Assembly: GCA_951812325.1 (NCBI GenBank)
Contig: OX638294.1
Location: 1,074,527 to 1,138,526, forward strand
DNA: 64,000 bases
DNA from: an uncultured Thermoanaerobaculia bacterium
GTDB lineage: Bacteria > Acidobacteriota > Thermoanaerobaculia > Multivoradales > Multivoraceae
Direction of reading: 5' to 3'
Shown piece by piece: positions 9,172 to 17,454 of this stretch (its first letter is position 1; every line of letters starts with the position of its first letter). A program made the translations under genes and the position numbers. The notes under the pieces were generated by a model that saw only the letters and a program-made list of their open reading frames with translations, did not search any database and had not been told where the DNA came from.

Positions 9172-9381
9172 AAACCTCCACCTTCATGCCTGTTGTACTC
9201 GATGATGACGCACTCCGCGCATCCCGGGCCCGTACCGTGACAGACGTTGTTCCCGGTATCGGGATGCGAGTTACGGTAGACGCCACAGATGATCAAATCT
9301 GCGACTCCCCGACGACCGGACCAAACACCGCCGCGGCCAGCACAACCACCGCGGTACGAATGATCCCGATTCGCTTCTTCA
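9172..9381 (-). pseudogene. Small secreted Cys-containing peptide gene, apparently frameshifted
   Basis: An ATG at 9381 follows GGAGGAG with a 9-base gap and opens MKKRIGIIRTAVVVLAAAVF, a good signal peptide, but the frame stops after 29 residues (TGA ending at 9295). One base of insertion in the TTT just before that stop would join it to ADLIICGVYRNSHPDTGNNV followed by CHGTGPGCAECVIIEYN, a plausible four-Cys mature peptide. The 3' end is not clear because the second frame runs on into the next gene. It may be a real one-base lesion or a sequencing error. It is positioned like the IS-split peptide gene at 25456-27522: first gene ahead of a giant secreted protein. Low confidence on function; no homologue recalled. 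Confidence 0.4.
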
Positions 9382-9601
9382 TTGGCAGCACTCCTCCGGT
9401 TGAATCTGCTGGAATGATTGGCAAGGTAGCAGGAGGCCACTGCGCGCGTCGCCGGTCACATCAACAGGCGCATTCGCACACTCCGGATGACACTGCCCAA
9501 ATGACAGGTGCGCCGGCAGCGCCCGTACATCGCCACCTGGATTGCGCTGGACCGTTCCGTGCCCGCATCTCGATGCCCGAAGCGATGGGCGGCGCCGACA
9601 A

Positions 9602-9810
9602 CCCGCCGCGAAGCCGAATGCACCCAGCGTCCAGATCCGGACCGGCAGGACCACGAGGCCGACCACCAGCAGGCTCACGGCCACCTGCTTCTGCACCTGC
9701 TCGTACCGCGTCATCGACAGCAGGTGCTCGACGGCGCCGGTCGCGACGTGGACGATCTGCCCCAGCAGCATGACGCGGAGGTACGGCGAGGCGGCGCCGG
9801 CGCGCCGCTT
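9602..9810 (-). pseudogene. Fragment of a polysaccharide flippase gene
   Basis: Translated on the minus strand this reads MLLGQIVHVATGAVEHLLSM, then TRYEQVQKQVAVSLLVVGLV and so on, closely matching ~65 residues near the C-terminus of the intact flippase at 29291-30607. Both ends of the match are abrupt: one side is replaced by the helicase-like fragment at 9842, the other diverges into sequence without a match. No start signal of its own; a dead fragment. Confidence 0.85.
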
Positions 9811-9841
9811 CAGGCGCTGCGAGCCGGCCCGCAGCCCGGGG

Positions 9842-10451
9842 CCCGCACCTCGCCTGCGGCAGGGCGGACTGCGAGGTCTGCGGACGAGATCCGTTCTTCC
9901 GTTTCGTGCCGACCGGGCCGGACTGGCGGCCGCTCACGGACGGCGCGGGCGCCCCGATCGTGCAGCGCGACACCCTGCAGGCGCTGGTCGCGGCGGACCC
10001 GGTTCAAGAAGATACCGCCCGCGAGCTCCCCCGGCCGGCCTACGACCGCGCGTTCGACGCCTGGGACCTCGCCCGGCGCGACGTCTGGGAGGAGTGGATG
10101 CGGCTCGTCGACCCGGCCAACCTGCAGCCGGACCTGCCGAAGGCGTTCCGCGACGCGGCGGAGCTGCTCCACCGGCACGGCGCGGAGGTGCTCGGCACGG
10201 ACGAACTCGAATGGCTGATCCCCTGCTTTCAGACCGTGCCCACGGTGCGCATCCAGCGCGACGTGCGCGCCATTCTGAACGCCGCCGAACCGGCTACGGC
10301 AAGAGTCCGCCGTCTCCGGGACTTCGCGCGGCACGCCGGACTGAAACCGTCGGCGCCGATCGAACCGCTGCCCGCGGTCGCCGAGGAGGCGGTCCACCTC
10401 GTCGCGTGGATGGCGGTCAGGGCCGGCGCGCAGGTCGCACCGGCGAGGTGA
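9842..10451 (+). pseudogene. Truncated copy of the helicase-like C-terminal region
   Basis: About 180 residues in frame closely match the gene at the left edge of the window, from the CEVC/FRFVP region to LVAWMAVRAGAQ, ending at TGA 10449-10451. The upstream part of the gene is missing and replaced by the flippase fragment. Just after the stop, a ~40-bp piece (around 10406-10448) is repeated at ~10473-10517 with the same WMAV-encoding sequence. No ribosome binding site or conserved start was found, so it is treated as a non-functional remnant, although the reading frame is still open. Confidence 0.8.
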
Positions 10452-10569
10452 GTCCGAGCGATGACCCGGCCACTCGCGTGGATGGCGGTCGGGGCCGGCG
10501 CGCAGGTCGCACCGGCGGCGCCAAGGTCAACCGTCGGGCGGATCAATCGCCGCAGGCTGCCGCGGGCTG

Positions 10570-11040
10570 CTACGGCGACGGCGCCTGGTACAGCTCGATC
10601 TCGTAACCGTCCGGGTCGCGGAAAAACACGATCGTCGGCGGGTTGTCGCCGGGGATCGTGACCCAACGGAGTTCGGAACCGGCGGCCTCGGCCTTCTTCG
10701 CGAGCGCCTTGGCTTGAGCCGTGTTCACCACGATCCGGCCGTACCTGCCCTTGCCCTCGGGCAGGGGATCGTCATTCAGACGCGCCAGGATCAGGCCCGC
10801 GCCGCCACCGCCGGGGGCCGCGAGGCCGATCTCTATCGGGTCGGTCCCGTCGGACGGATAGGTCCAGGCGCGCTTGAACCCCAACACGTCGCCGTAGTAC
10901 TCCTCTGACCGCGCGAGGTCCTCCACGTTGATGGCTACCTGCCCCAGCACGGCGTCCGACTTCTCGTCTTCGGCCATCAACAGGCCGCCCACGCCCAACA
11001 ACATCGCCGCAGCAGCGACACCAACGGTCCACTTCGCCAT
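10570..11040 (-). CDS. Exported VOC (glyoxalase/bleomycin-resistance-like) protein
   Basis: A 156-residue protein. The ATG at 11040 has GAAGGGAGC upstream and opens a signal peptide or membrane anchor (WTVGVAAAAMLLGVGGLLMA). Residues ~33-155 are one VOC module: LGQVAINVEDLARSEEYYGD, VLGFKRAWTYP, IVVNTAQAKALAKKAEAAGS and the terminal FRDPDGYEIELYQ, which supplies the usual metal-ligand Glu. VOC proteins are mostly cytoplasmic; an exported one is less common. Its substrate cannot be read from the sequence. It stands alone between the helicase fragment and a DUF1697 remnant. Confidence 0.85.
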   Translation of the reverse strand: MAKWTVGVAAAAMLLGVGGLLMAEDEKSDAVLGQVAINVEDLARSEEYYGDVLGFKRAWTYPSDGTDPIEIGLAAPGGGGAGLILARLNDDPLPEGKGRYGRIVVNTAQAKALAKKAEAAGSELRWVTIPGDNPPTIVFFRDPDGYEIELYQAPSP

Positions 11041-11143
11041 CTTCAGCTCCCTTCGAAGCACCGGGTTCCCTGTCAAGAGAGGGGTGCCAGCATAGCGCGA
11101 CACGTGCGCGGCGATCAAAGACCGCAGGCCATCGCTTCGAGCT

Positions 11144-11224
11144 TCAACACCGTTCTCCGGTTCCCAACGGTGTGCCGCCGACGTTGATGCCGCGCAGCAA
11201 GGCAACGTGAGTGTCCGCCGTCAT
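11144..11224 (-). pseudogene. N-terminal remnant of a DUF1697 protein
   Basis: A 26-codon frame begins MTADTHVALLRGINVGG, the hallmark opening of DUF1697 proteins, then runs into TPLGTGERC and a stop. Full DUF1697 proteins are ~180 residues, so only the first ~17 residues survive. No matching remainder was found nearby. Confidence 0.6.
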
Positions 11225-11259
11225 GCGCTTCGCATCGCCGCGCCCCGAGGCGGGGGCTC

Positions 11260-12279
11260 CTACTCCACCGGAGTCGCGGCGATGAACTCGTTGACGATGC
11301 CCGCCAGCTCCTCGCCGTGGGTCTCCTGGATGAAGTGGCCCGCGCCCTCGACGGTCACGTGGGGCTGGCCCTGCGCGCCGGGAACCCGGCGCTGGAACGG
11401 TCTCTCGCCGCCGCGCGTTACCGGGTCGCTGTCTCCGTAGGCGGTCAGGAACGGCTTCTCCCAGCGCTCGAACACCTCCCAGGCTGCGCGGTTCGCCTCG
11501 TTCGCCGGATCGTCGGCGAAGACCGGCACCCGCTGAGGCATGATCAGCGGGCCTGCCTTGTAGGCCGGCTCGGGGAACGGCGCATCGTAGGCGGCCGCGA
11601 CCGACGGGTCGCCCGTGTTGTTCGCCAGCATGCCGCCGGTGGGAATGTCGCCACGATCGATCATCGCCTGGTTCATCCGCTTCCATCGGATGAAGGCGCT
11701 GTTCTCCGGGAAGTCCTCCGGGGCGGCCGCCCCGCCGACCGGCAGGCCGGTGTTCGACACGACGACGCGCGCGAAGCGCTCCTCGTTCTCCGCCACCACG
11801 CGCAGGCCGATCAGTCCCCCCCAGTCCTGGCCGAAGAACGTGGCGTCCCGGAGGTCGAGGGCCTCAACCAGTTCAATCATCGCGTCGACGTGGAACTTGT
11901 AGGTGTGGGTGTCCATGCTCGCCGGCTTGTCCGAGCGCCCGAAACCGATCAGGTCGGGCACGATGCAGCGATGGCCGGCCGCAACCAGGACCGGGACCAT
12001 CTTCCGGTACAGGTACGACCAGGTCGGCTCCCCGTGGATCAGCAGGATCGGTTCACCGTCGGCCGGCCCCTCGTCGAGGTAGGCGACCCGGTAGCCGTCG
12101 ATTTCCAGGTAGCGGGGCTCGAAGTCGAAGTCCGGCAGGTTCTCGAACCGGACGTCGGGGGTGCGATACAGGCCGGGACGGATCTCCTCGCCAAGGGCCG
12201 GCGCCGCTATCGTCGCGAGGGCCAGGGCGATGACGCCCAGGCTCGCCGCAGCGACGAGGTTTCGCCGTGATCTCTTCAT
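11260..12279 (-). CDS. Exported haloalkane dehalogenase-like alpha/beta hydrolase
   Basis: A 339-residue alpha/beta hydrolase that by family hydrolyses carbon-halogen bonds. Signal peptide: MKRSRRNLVAAASLGVIALA to about residue 30. Features: oxyanion region HGEPTWSYLYRKM (82-94), nucleophile elbow FGQDWGG with Asp152 and the halide-stabilising Trp153, an acid candidate in YGDSDP (283/285) and catalytic His315 in GAGHFIQE. Cap-region sequence ALDLRDATFF is typical of haloalkane dehalogenases. Export is unusual for the family. A diverged copy of its first 56 codons and its upstream region sits at 47697-47985. It is transcribed divergently from the ABC exporter genes, sharing a region with a palindromic repeat. 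Confidence 0.85.
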   Translation of the reverse strand: MKRSRRNLVAAASLGVIALALATIAAPALGEEIRPGLYRTPDVRFENLPDFDFEPRYLEIDGYRVAYLDEGPADGEPILLIHGEPTWSYLYRKMVPVLVAAGHRCIVPDLIGFGRSDKPASMDTHTYKFHVDAMIELVEALDLRDATFFGQDWGGLIGLRVVAENEERFARVVVSNTGLPVGGAAAPEDFPENSAFIRWKRMNQAMIDRGDIPTGGMLANNTGDPSVAAAYDAPFPEPAYKAGPLIMPQRVPVFADDPANEANRAAWEVFERWEKPFLTAYGDSDPVTRGGERPFQRRVPGAQGQPHVTVEGAGHFIQETHGEELAGIVNEFIAATPVE

Positions 12280-12316
12280 CTCGCGTCCTCCGTTGTGTCG
12301 GGTGAAGGCTGTGGCA

Positions 12317-12434
12317 CTGTCGCGACAGCCTATCGGGCGCTATCCTCTCCACGCCCTACTCGCGCTTCGACCGGCTGGTGGAAGACAGCGACACCCGTCG
12401 CGACAGCCTGTCGGGCGGTATCCTCTCCACGCCC
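12317..12434. promoter_or_regulatory. Divergent promoter region with duplicated palindromic element
   Basis: CTGTCGCGACAG (12317-12328) is a perfect 12-bp palindrome. The 38-bp block that starts inside it (12319-12356) is repeated at 12397-12434, and a third copy is at 47904-47941 in the dehalogenase remnant. Both local copies lie between the dehalogenase and ABC genes, so the element could be an operator for one or both, or an interspersed repeat; sequence alone does not decide. Confidence 0.45.
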
Positions 12435-12455
12435 CGAGAACGGAAGTAGGCCTCC

Positions 12456-13403
12456 ATGACTCAAAACGGAACGGCAGTGCGCCTGACCGGCGTGTGCAAG
12501 ACGTTCGGCGCCCACACGGCGGTCGACGATCTCGACCTCGCAATCGAGCCCGGCACGATCTACGGCCTGCTGGGCCCCAACGGCTCCGGCAAGACGACGA
12601 CGATCCGCATGATGATGGGCATCCTTCTGCCCGACGGCGGCTCGGTGGAGCTCTTCGGCGGCGCCCCCGACTTCGGCCGGCGCAGCCGGGTTGGCTACCT
12701 GCCCGAGGAGCGCGGCGTCTACGAGAAGATGAAGGTGCTGGACCAGCTCGTCTTCTTCGGCGAGATTCGCGGCCTCGCGCGGTCCCTGGCCCGCGCCCGG
12801 GCCGAGAAATGGCTGGAGCGCCTGGGCCTGACCGAATGGGCCTCCAAGAAGGTCCAGACGCTGTCGAAGGGGATGCAGCAGAAGGTCCAGTTCATCTCCA
12901 CGGTGCTCCACGATCCGGAGCTGCTGATTCTCGACGAGCCCTTCAGCGGCCTCGACCCGATCAACCAGGACGTGCTGGAAGAGATCGTGCTCGAGGAGAA
13001 GGAGCGCGGCAAGACGATCCTGTTCTCGACCCACCTCATGGAGCAGGCGGAGCGTCTCTGCGAACGGGTCTGCCTCATCTCGCGCGCCCGCAAGGTGCTC
13101 GACGACGACCTGAAGGAGTTGAAGCGCCGCGAGCGAACCGGTGTCGTGGCGGTCGAGTTCGACGGCGAGGCGCCCCGGATCGCGTGGCCGGAAGTCCTGG
13201 AGGTCGAGCAGGTCGGTGACGCGTTCCACCTGTCCCTGGACGACGGTGTGCGCCCCGAGGAGATCCTGGGGGCGGTGCTCGCGGAGGGTGTCAGCCTGCG
13301 CCGATTCGAACTGCTCGAGCCGCGGCTGCACGAGATCTTCGTGCGCCATGCCGGAGACCCCGGCGACGACGACTCGGTCCAGCCGGCGGGAGGTGCATCA
13401 TGA
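12456..13403 (+). CDS. natA: ABC exporter ATP-binding protein (NatA-like)
   Basis: A 315-residue ATPase that powers the permease encoded next. Walker A GPNGSGKTT is at 40-48, the signature is the degenerate LSKGMQQ at 136-142, Walker B LLILDE at 156-161, followed by FSGLDP, and the switch His is in FSTHLMEQAE. The C-terminal ~90 residues match the extra domain of NatA-type exporters (KVLDDDLKELKRRERTGVVAV). The gene overlaps the permease start by four bases. NatAB-type systems export sodium or small molecules; the specific substrate is unknown. The 5' nine bases are also present at ~47963 as part of a partial duplication. Confidence 0.92.
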   Translation: MTQNGTAVRLTGVCKTFGAHTAVDDLDLAIEPGTIYGLLGPNGSGKTTTIRMMMGILLPDGGSVELFGGAPDFGRRSRVGYLPEERGVYEKMKVLDQLVFFGEIRGLARSLARARAEKWLERLGLTEWASKKVQTLSKGMQQKVQFISTVLHDPELLILDEPFSGLDPINQDVLEEIVLEEKERGKTILFSTHLMEQAERLCERVCLISRARKVLDDDLKELKRRERTGVVAVEFDGEAPRIAWPEVLEVEQVGDAFHLSLDDGVRPEEILGAVLAEGVSLRRFELLEPRLHEIFVRHAGDPGDDDSVQPAGGAS

Positions 13404-14665
13404 AGCAGGTCTGGTCGGTGATCCGGCGGGAGTACGTGGAGCGGGTCAAGACGAGGGCGTTCATCCTCTCGACGCTCGGCATGCCGCTGCTCATGATCGG
13501 CATCATGGCGGTGTTCGGCCTTGTGGCGTTTCTCTCCGAGCAGTCGGAGCGGCAGATCGTCCTCGTCGACCAGAGCGGACAACTCGGCGAACGCGTCCGG
13601 CAAGCCCTCGACGAGGCTGGCTACGACGTGGAACTCGCGGCGCCCGGGACCGCCGCCGAGGAACTGGACCAGCAGGTGCTCGACGACGAACTCGAGGCCT
13701 ACATCCTTCTCGACGATGCGACGGCCAGCGAAGCCGTCTTCCACTACCGGGCGAAGGAACCGCCGGGAAGCGTGCGTTCCCAGTTGATCCGTTCGGCGAT
13801 CGTCGAGGAAGTCGTCGACATGCGGCTAGGCCAGATCGAGGACGGCGAGTCGGTTCGGCGGCTGTTCGAGGGCGGCTCGCTGGAGTACGAACCCGTGGGC
13901 CTCGACGAGGCCGAAGCGGAGGAAGCCGAAGCCGAACGCATCTCCGGGATGATCACCGGCATCGCCGGCGGCCTCATCCTCTACATCATGATGCTCGCCT
14001 ACGGCGCCCAGACGCTGCAATCCGTGCTCGAGGAGAAGCAGAGCCGGGTCGTCGAACTCGTCATCTCGTCGCTGCGGCCGTGGCAGCTCATGCTGGGGAA
14101 GATCGTGGGCGTCGGCGCCGTCGGGCTCACCCAGGTAGCGATCTGGATCGGCTGCGTGGCCTTGCTGGCCGGCCTGGCGCTTCCCGGCCTGATTTCCGCG
14201 GCGCCGGATCTCGAAGAACTGGGGCAGGTCCGGCAATACCTGCCGGGCCCTGGCGCCATCCTCCTGCTCCTTGTCTTCTTCCTGCTCGGTTACTTCCTCT
14301 ATTCGAGCCTCTTCGCCGCGGTCGGCGCGATGTGCAAGAACCTGCAGGAGGCCGGTCAGGCGCAGACGCCCCTGATCATCGTGATCATCGTCCCCTTCAT
14401 GATGCAGATGATGACGTTCCAGGGAAACAACATGCCGTGGATGAACTGGGTCGCCCTCTTCCCCTTCTTCAGCCCGATCATGATGTACCCGCGAGCCGTG
14501 ATGGGCGACGTACCGGCCTGGATGGTCGCCCTCTCGATCGTGTTGATGGCGGTGACCGTCTGGGGCGCCGCCTGGGTGGCGGGCAGGATCTACAAGGTCG
14601 GCATCCTCAGTCAGGGCAACCGTCCCAACCTGCGCGAGCTGCTGCGCTGGATCCGGGAGGCGTAG
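13400..14665 (+). CDS. natB: ABC exporter permease (NatB/ABC-2 type)
   Basis: A 421-residue ABC-2 family membrane protein. One N-terminal transmembrane helix (RAFILSTLGMPLLMIGIMAV) is followed by a ~150-residue extracytoplasmic loop (QSERQIVLVDQSGQLGERVR onward) and five or six C-terminal helices (IAGGLILYIMMLAYGAQTLQ, VAIWIGCVALLAGLALP, AILLLLVFFLLGYFLYSS, IVIIVPFMMQMMTFQGN, MVALSIVLMAVTVWGAAWV). The VLEEKQSRVVELVISSLRPW motif is diagnostic of NatB-type permeases. It is translationally coupled to the ATPase gene and completes the transporter. Confidence 0.92.
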   Translation: MKQVWSVIRREYVERVKTRAFILSTLGMPLLMIGIMAVFGLVAFLSEQSERQIVLVDQSGQLGERVRQALDEAGYDVELAAPGTAAEELDQQVLDDELEAYILLDDATASEAVFHYRAKEPPGSVRSQLIRSAIVEEVVDMRLGQIEDGESVRRLFEGGSLEYEPVGLDEAEAEEAEAERISGMITGIAGGLILYIMMLAYGAQTLQSVLEEKQSRVVELVISSLRPWQLMLGKIVGVGAVGLTQVAIWIGCVALLAGLALPGLISAAPDLEELGQVRQYLPGPGAILLLLVFFLLGYFLYSSLFAAVGAMCKNLQEAGQAQTPLIIVIIVPFMMQMMTFQGNNMPWMNWVALFPFFSPIMMYPRAVMGDVPAWMVALSIVLMAVTVWGAAWVAGRIYKVGILSQGNRPNLRELLRWIREA

Positions 14666-14743
14666 CAGGGCGCAGCGGCGCACTTCCACGGCCACCGGGA
14701 CAGCGCCACGACCGCGCAGCGCGTCGTCAGGCCGAGACGCGCA

Positions 14744-16699
14744 CTACTCGCTGGATGAGGGGAGGCGCAGCGTTCCGATCAGGATCGGTGGCATCGGGCA
14801 ACTCATCAAGGCCGAAACGGCGCGCAGGAGTTCGGCTTCGTCCGCGGTCACATGCCGGTCCGCGGCGATGCAGGCGACCGCCGCATCGAGCGTCTGCTTC
14901 TTCACCTGCGGCGCCGCCCGATCCAGTTCAACGAGAGCCGCATCGAGTTCGGCGAAACCGCAAGCTTCGTGCGGGAGCAAGCGTCGCTCCGGAAGCGAGA
15001 GGACCCGCCACCCTGCCGCGAACGCCGTCTCGGCCGCTTGCCGCTGCCGATGGCCGACGTACGCCAGCGTCGACAACAGCACCGCCAGCGAGGACTGCAC
15101 CGCAGCGGCCGAACGGCGCCGCACCCGCGTCGGCCCGGATCGCCCGAAGGAGGCCTGCATGTCTCGCATCAGGATGCGCTGGAGCGCCCACTCGAACAGG
15201 TCGATCACCTCGTCCGCTTCCACGAGTTCGACCACGTTCTCCTGGAATCGCTGGACCTGCCGCGAGGTCAGGGAGCGCAGTGCCGGGAGGGTGATCTCGA
15301 GCACCGGCAAGCGCATTCCCGGATCGAGCTGCTCGACGAACGGCGCCAGCCGCAGGGTTTCCTCGAAGACGCCGTCGTCTGCCGCCGCTTCGAGGTGGTC
15401 AAGCTGTACCTGTCGCGGTTCAGGGTTGCGGTCGAGCAGGAGTGCGTAGACCAGGGCGCGGGCGCCGTAGGGCTCGTGGGCGGCCGCGACAACCGGCTCA
15501 GGCAAGCGGTCGATCAAGGCCGCCGCGTACTCGACGTGCGCGGGCGACGGCTGGCCGACCTGGCTGACCGCGTTCGAGATGTCCGGACCGGCTGACGCTC
15601 CGGCTTCGGCGCCGGCGAAACCGGCAGCCCCCGGCGAGCCAATCATGCCTGGAGCGCCATCGCCTGTTTCAGCCAACTCCGGAAACTCGCCGTCCCAGGA
15701 CGGATCGATCCGCCTGATCCGCTCAGCCAGCGGCGGATGGGTCGAGAACATCGCGCTGAGCCCCGAGGTCGCCCGGCCGAAGAACATGTGACTGGCCTGC
15801 GGAGCGTTCGGGTTCTCCACCTTCGAGCCGGTCGCGAAACCGCCGATCTTCCGGAGCGCGCCGGCGATTCCTCCGGGATGGCGGGTGAACTGCACGGCCG
15901 AGGAGTCGGCCAGGAACTCGCGCTGCCGGCTGACCGCGGCCTTGATCAGGTTGCCGAAGAAGGTGCCGGCGAACCCGACAACCGCGAGACCGGCGCCGAA
16001 CGCGAGAATCGGCAGCGCGCCCTTGTTGTCTCTGGAACGACCGCCGCCCGTGTAGAGCGACATCCGCAGGACGAAGTAACCGATCATCCCGATGAGGAAG
16101 ATGCCGTGCAGCAGGCCGATCAGCCGGATGTTGAGGCGCATGTCTCCGTTCAGGATGTGGCTGAACTCGTGCGCGATCACGCCCTGCAGTTCGTCGCGAT
16201 CGAGTGTCGTCGCCGCACCGCGAGTCACGCCGATGACCGCATCCTGCGGCGCGAATCCGGCGGCGAACGCGTTGATGCCCGCTTCGCCATCCATCATGTA
16301 GACCGGCGGCGTCGAGGCGCCCGAGGCGATGGCCATCTCCTCCACGACGTTGAGCAGCTTCCGCTCGACCGGGTCCGACGTGCTGCCGTCCACCAGCCGG
16401 CCGCCCAGTTCCTCGGCAATCACCCTGCCGCCGCCGCGCAACTGGGCGATCTTGTACAGGCTCCCCCCGCCGACCACGACCAGGGCGCCAAGGGCGGCCA
16501 GGATCAGCAGCCGCGGATCGGCAACGGCGGTCCAGTCGATCTCGTTCGTCTCGGGATCGCGACCGAAGAAGCCCATCGTGGCGGCCAGCAGAAGCTCGAC
16601 CGAGACGACGATAGCCAGTACGGCAAGCGCGAAGAGCACGACGAGCCGGGTCGTGCCCCGCCTTGCCGCGTCCTGTTGCTGAAAGAAGTCCGTGGCCAT
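14744..16699 (-). CDS. M48 (HtpX-like) membrane metalloprotease with long C-terminal extension
   Basis: A 651-residue membrane protease. Helices near residues 18-42 and 65-85 and 195-250 anchor it; HEFSH at 177-181 with Glu261 (REFLAD) form the zinc site, and FSTHPPLAERIRRI is the classic end of the HtpX domain (~residue 345). Ordinary HtpX ends there; this protein adds ~300 residues, first a Gly/Ala-rich linker and then a helical domain ending in a DnaJ-TerB-like acidic helix pattern (AADRHVTADEAELLRAVSAL). The upstream lemA gene is its usual partner. The family acts in membrane protein quality control; the role of the extension is unknown. The downstream neighbours are convergent, so the pair ends here. 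Confidence 0.9.
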   Translation of the reverse strand: MATDFFQQQDAARRGTTRLVVLFALAVLAIVVSVELLLAATMGFFGRDPETNEIDWTAVADPRLLILAALGALVVVGGGSLYKIAQLRGGGRVIAEELGGRLVDGSTSDPVERKLLNVVEEMAIASGASTPPVYMMDGEAGINAFAAGFAPQDAVIGVTRGAATTLDRDELQGVIAHEFSHILNGDMRLNIRLIGLLHGIFLIGMIGYFVLRMSLYTGGGRSRDNKGALPILAFGAGLAVVGFAGTFFGNLIKAAVSRQREFLADSSAVQFTRHPGGIAGALRKIGGFATGSKVENPNAPQASHMFFGRATSGLSAMFSTHPPLAERIRRIDPSWDGEFPELAETGDGAPGMIGSPGAAGFAGAEAGASAGPDISNAVSQVGQPSPAHVEYAAALIDRLPEPVVAAAHEPYGARALVYALLLDRNPEPRQVQLDHLEAAADDGVFEETLRLAPFVEQLDPGMRLPVLEITLPALRSLTSRQVQRFQENVVELVEADEVIDLFEWALQRILMRDMQASFGRSGPTRVRRRSAAAVQSSLAVLLSTLAYVGHRQRQAAETAFAAGWRVLSLPERRLLPHEACGFAELDAALVELDRAAPQVKKQTLDAAVACIAADRHVTADEAELLRAVSALMSCPMPPILIGTLRLPSSSE

Positions 16700-16833
16700 C
16701 GCGCCGCCCCCCGAAACCGGGCGCCCGGACTACCCGCTCCCCGAAACGCTTCGCCGGCGCGGCGTTTCGGCGCAGCCCGTCCCTGCCGGCAATCCGCGCG
16801 TGGAAGTCAGTTCACAGCCGTCCACGACGCCGC

Positions 16834-17442
16834 CTACTCGAACGAAATCTGCGGCGCTTCGGCGATCGCTTCGCTGTCGAACTCGAGCAGCGTCGCATCC
16901 TGGCCGTGACCGAGCATCCCGGCGATCGTCACCGCCGGGAACCTCTGCTTGAACGTGTTGTACGCAGTCACCGCGTCGTTGAACGCCTGGCGGGAGAAGG
17001 CGACCTTGTTCTCCGTTGAACGGAGTTCTTCGCTGACCTGCATCATGTTCTGGTTGGCCTTCAGATCGGGGTAGGCCTCGGCCAATGCGAACAGGCGGCC
17101 GAGGGTGCCGGTGAGCACGCCCTCCGCCGAGGCCAGACCCTGGATCGCCGCGGCGTCGCCCGGGTTCGCGGCGGCCTGCTCCAGTCCGCCGGCCGCCATG
17201 TTCCGGGCCTGGATCACGGCCTCGAGCGTTTCCCGCTCGTGCTTCATGTAGCCCTTCGCCACCTCGACCATGTTCGGGATCAGGTCGTAGCGGCGCTTGA
17301 GCTGAACCTCGATTTGCGCGAACGCGTTCTGGTAGCGGTTCTTCAGCGTGACGAGCTTGTTGAAGGTCCCGATCAGCGACGCGCCGAAGATGACGGCGAG
17401 AAGCACCACGCCGGCCAGAATGACGATCGTCAGAATGCTCAT
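16834..17442 (-). CDS. lemA: LemA family protein
   Basis: A 202-residue LemA protein: one N-terminal transmembrane helix (MSILTIVILAGVVLLAVIFG) followed by long helices with the family pattern FNKLVTLKNRYQNAFAQIEV, QLKRRYDLIPNMVEVAKGYM, AEAYPDLKANQNMMQVSEEL and STENKVAFSRQAFNDAVTAYNTFKQRFP. LemA is commonly encoded next to an M48/HtpX protease, as here (134 bp upstream). It follows the DUF5916 gene by 12 bp, so all three may be cotranscribed. Biochemical function of LemA remains unclear. Confidence 0.95.
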   Translation of the reverse strand: MSILTIVILAGVVLLAVIFGASLIGTFNKLVTLKNRYQNAFAQIEVQLKRRYDLIPNMVEVAKGYMKHERETLEAVIQARNMAAGGLEQAAANPGDAAAIQGLASAEGVLTGTLGRLFALAEAYPDLKANQNMMQVSEELRSTENKVAFSRQAFNDAVTAYNTFKQRFPAVTIAGMLGHGQDATLLEFDSEAIAEAPQISFE

Positions 17443-17454
17443 GACGCCATGCTG

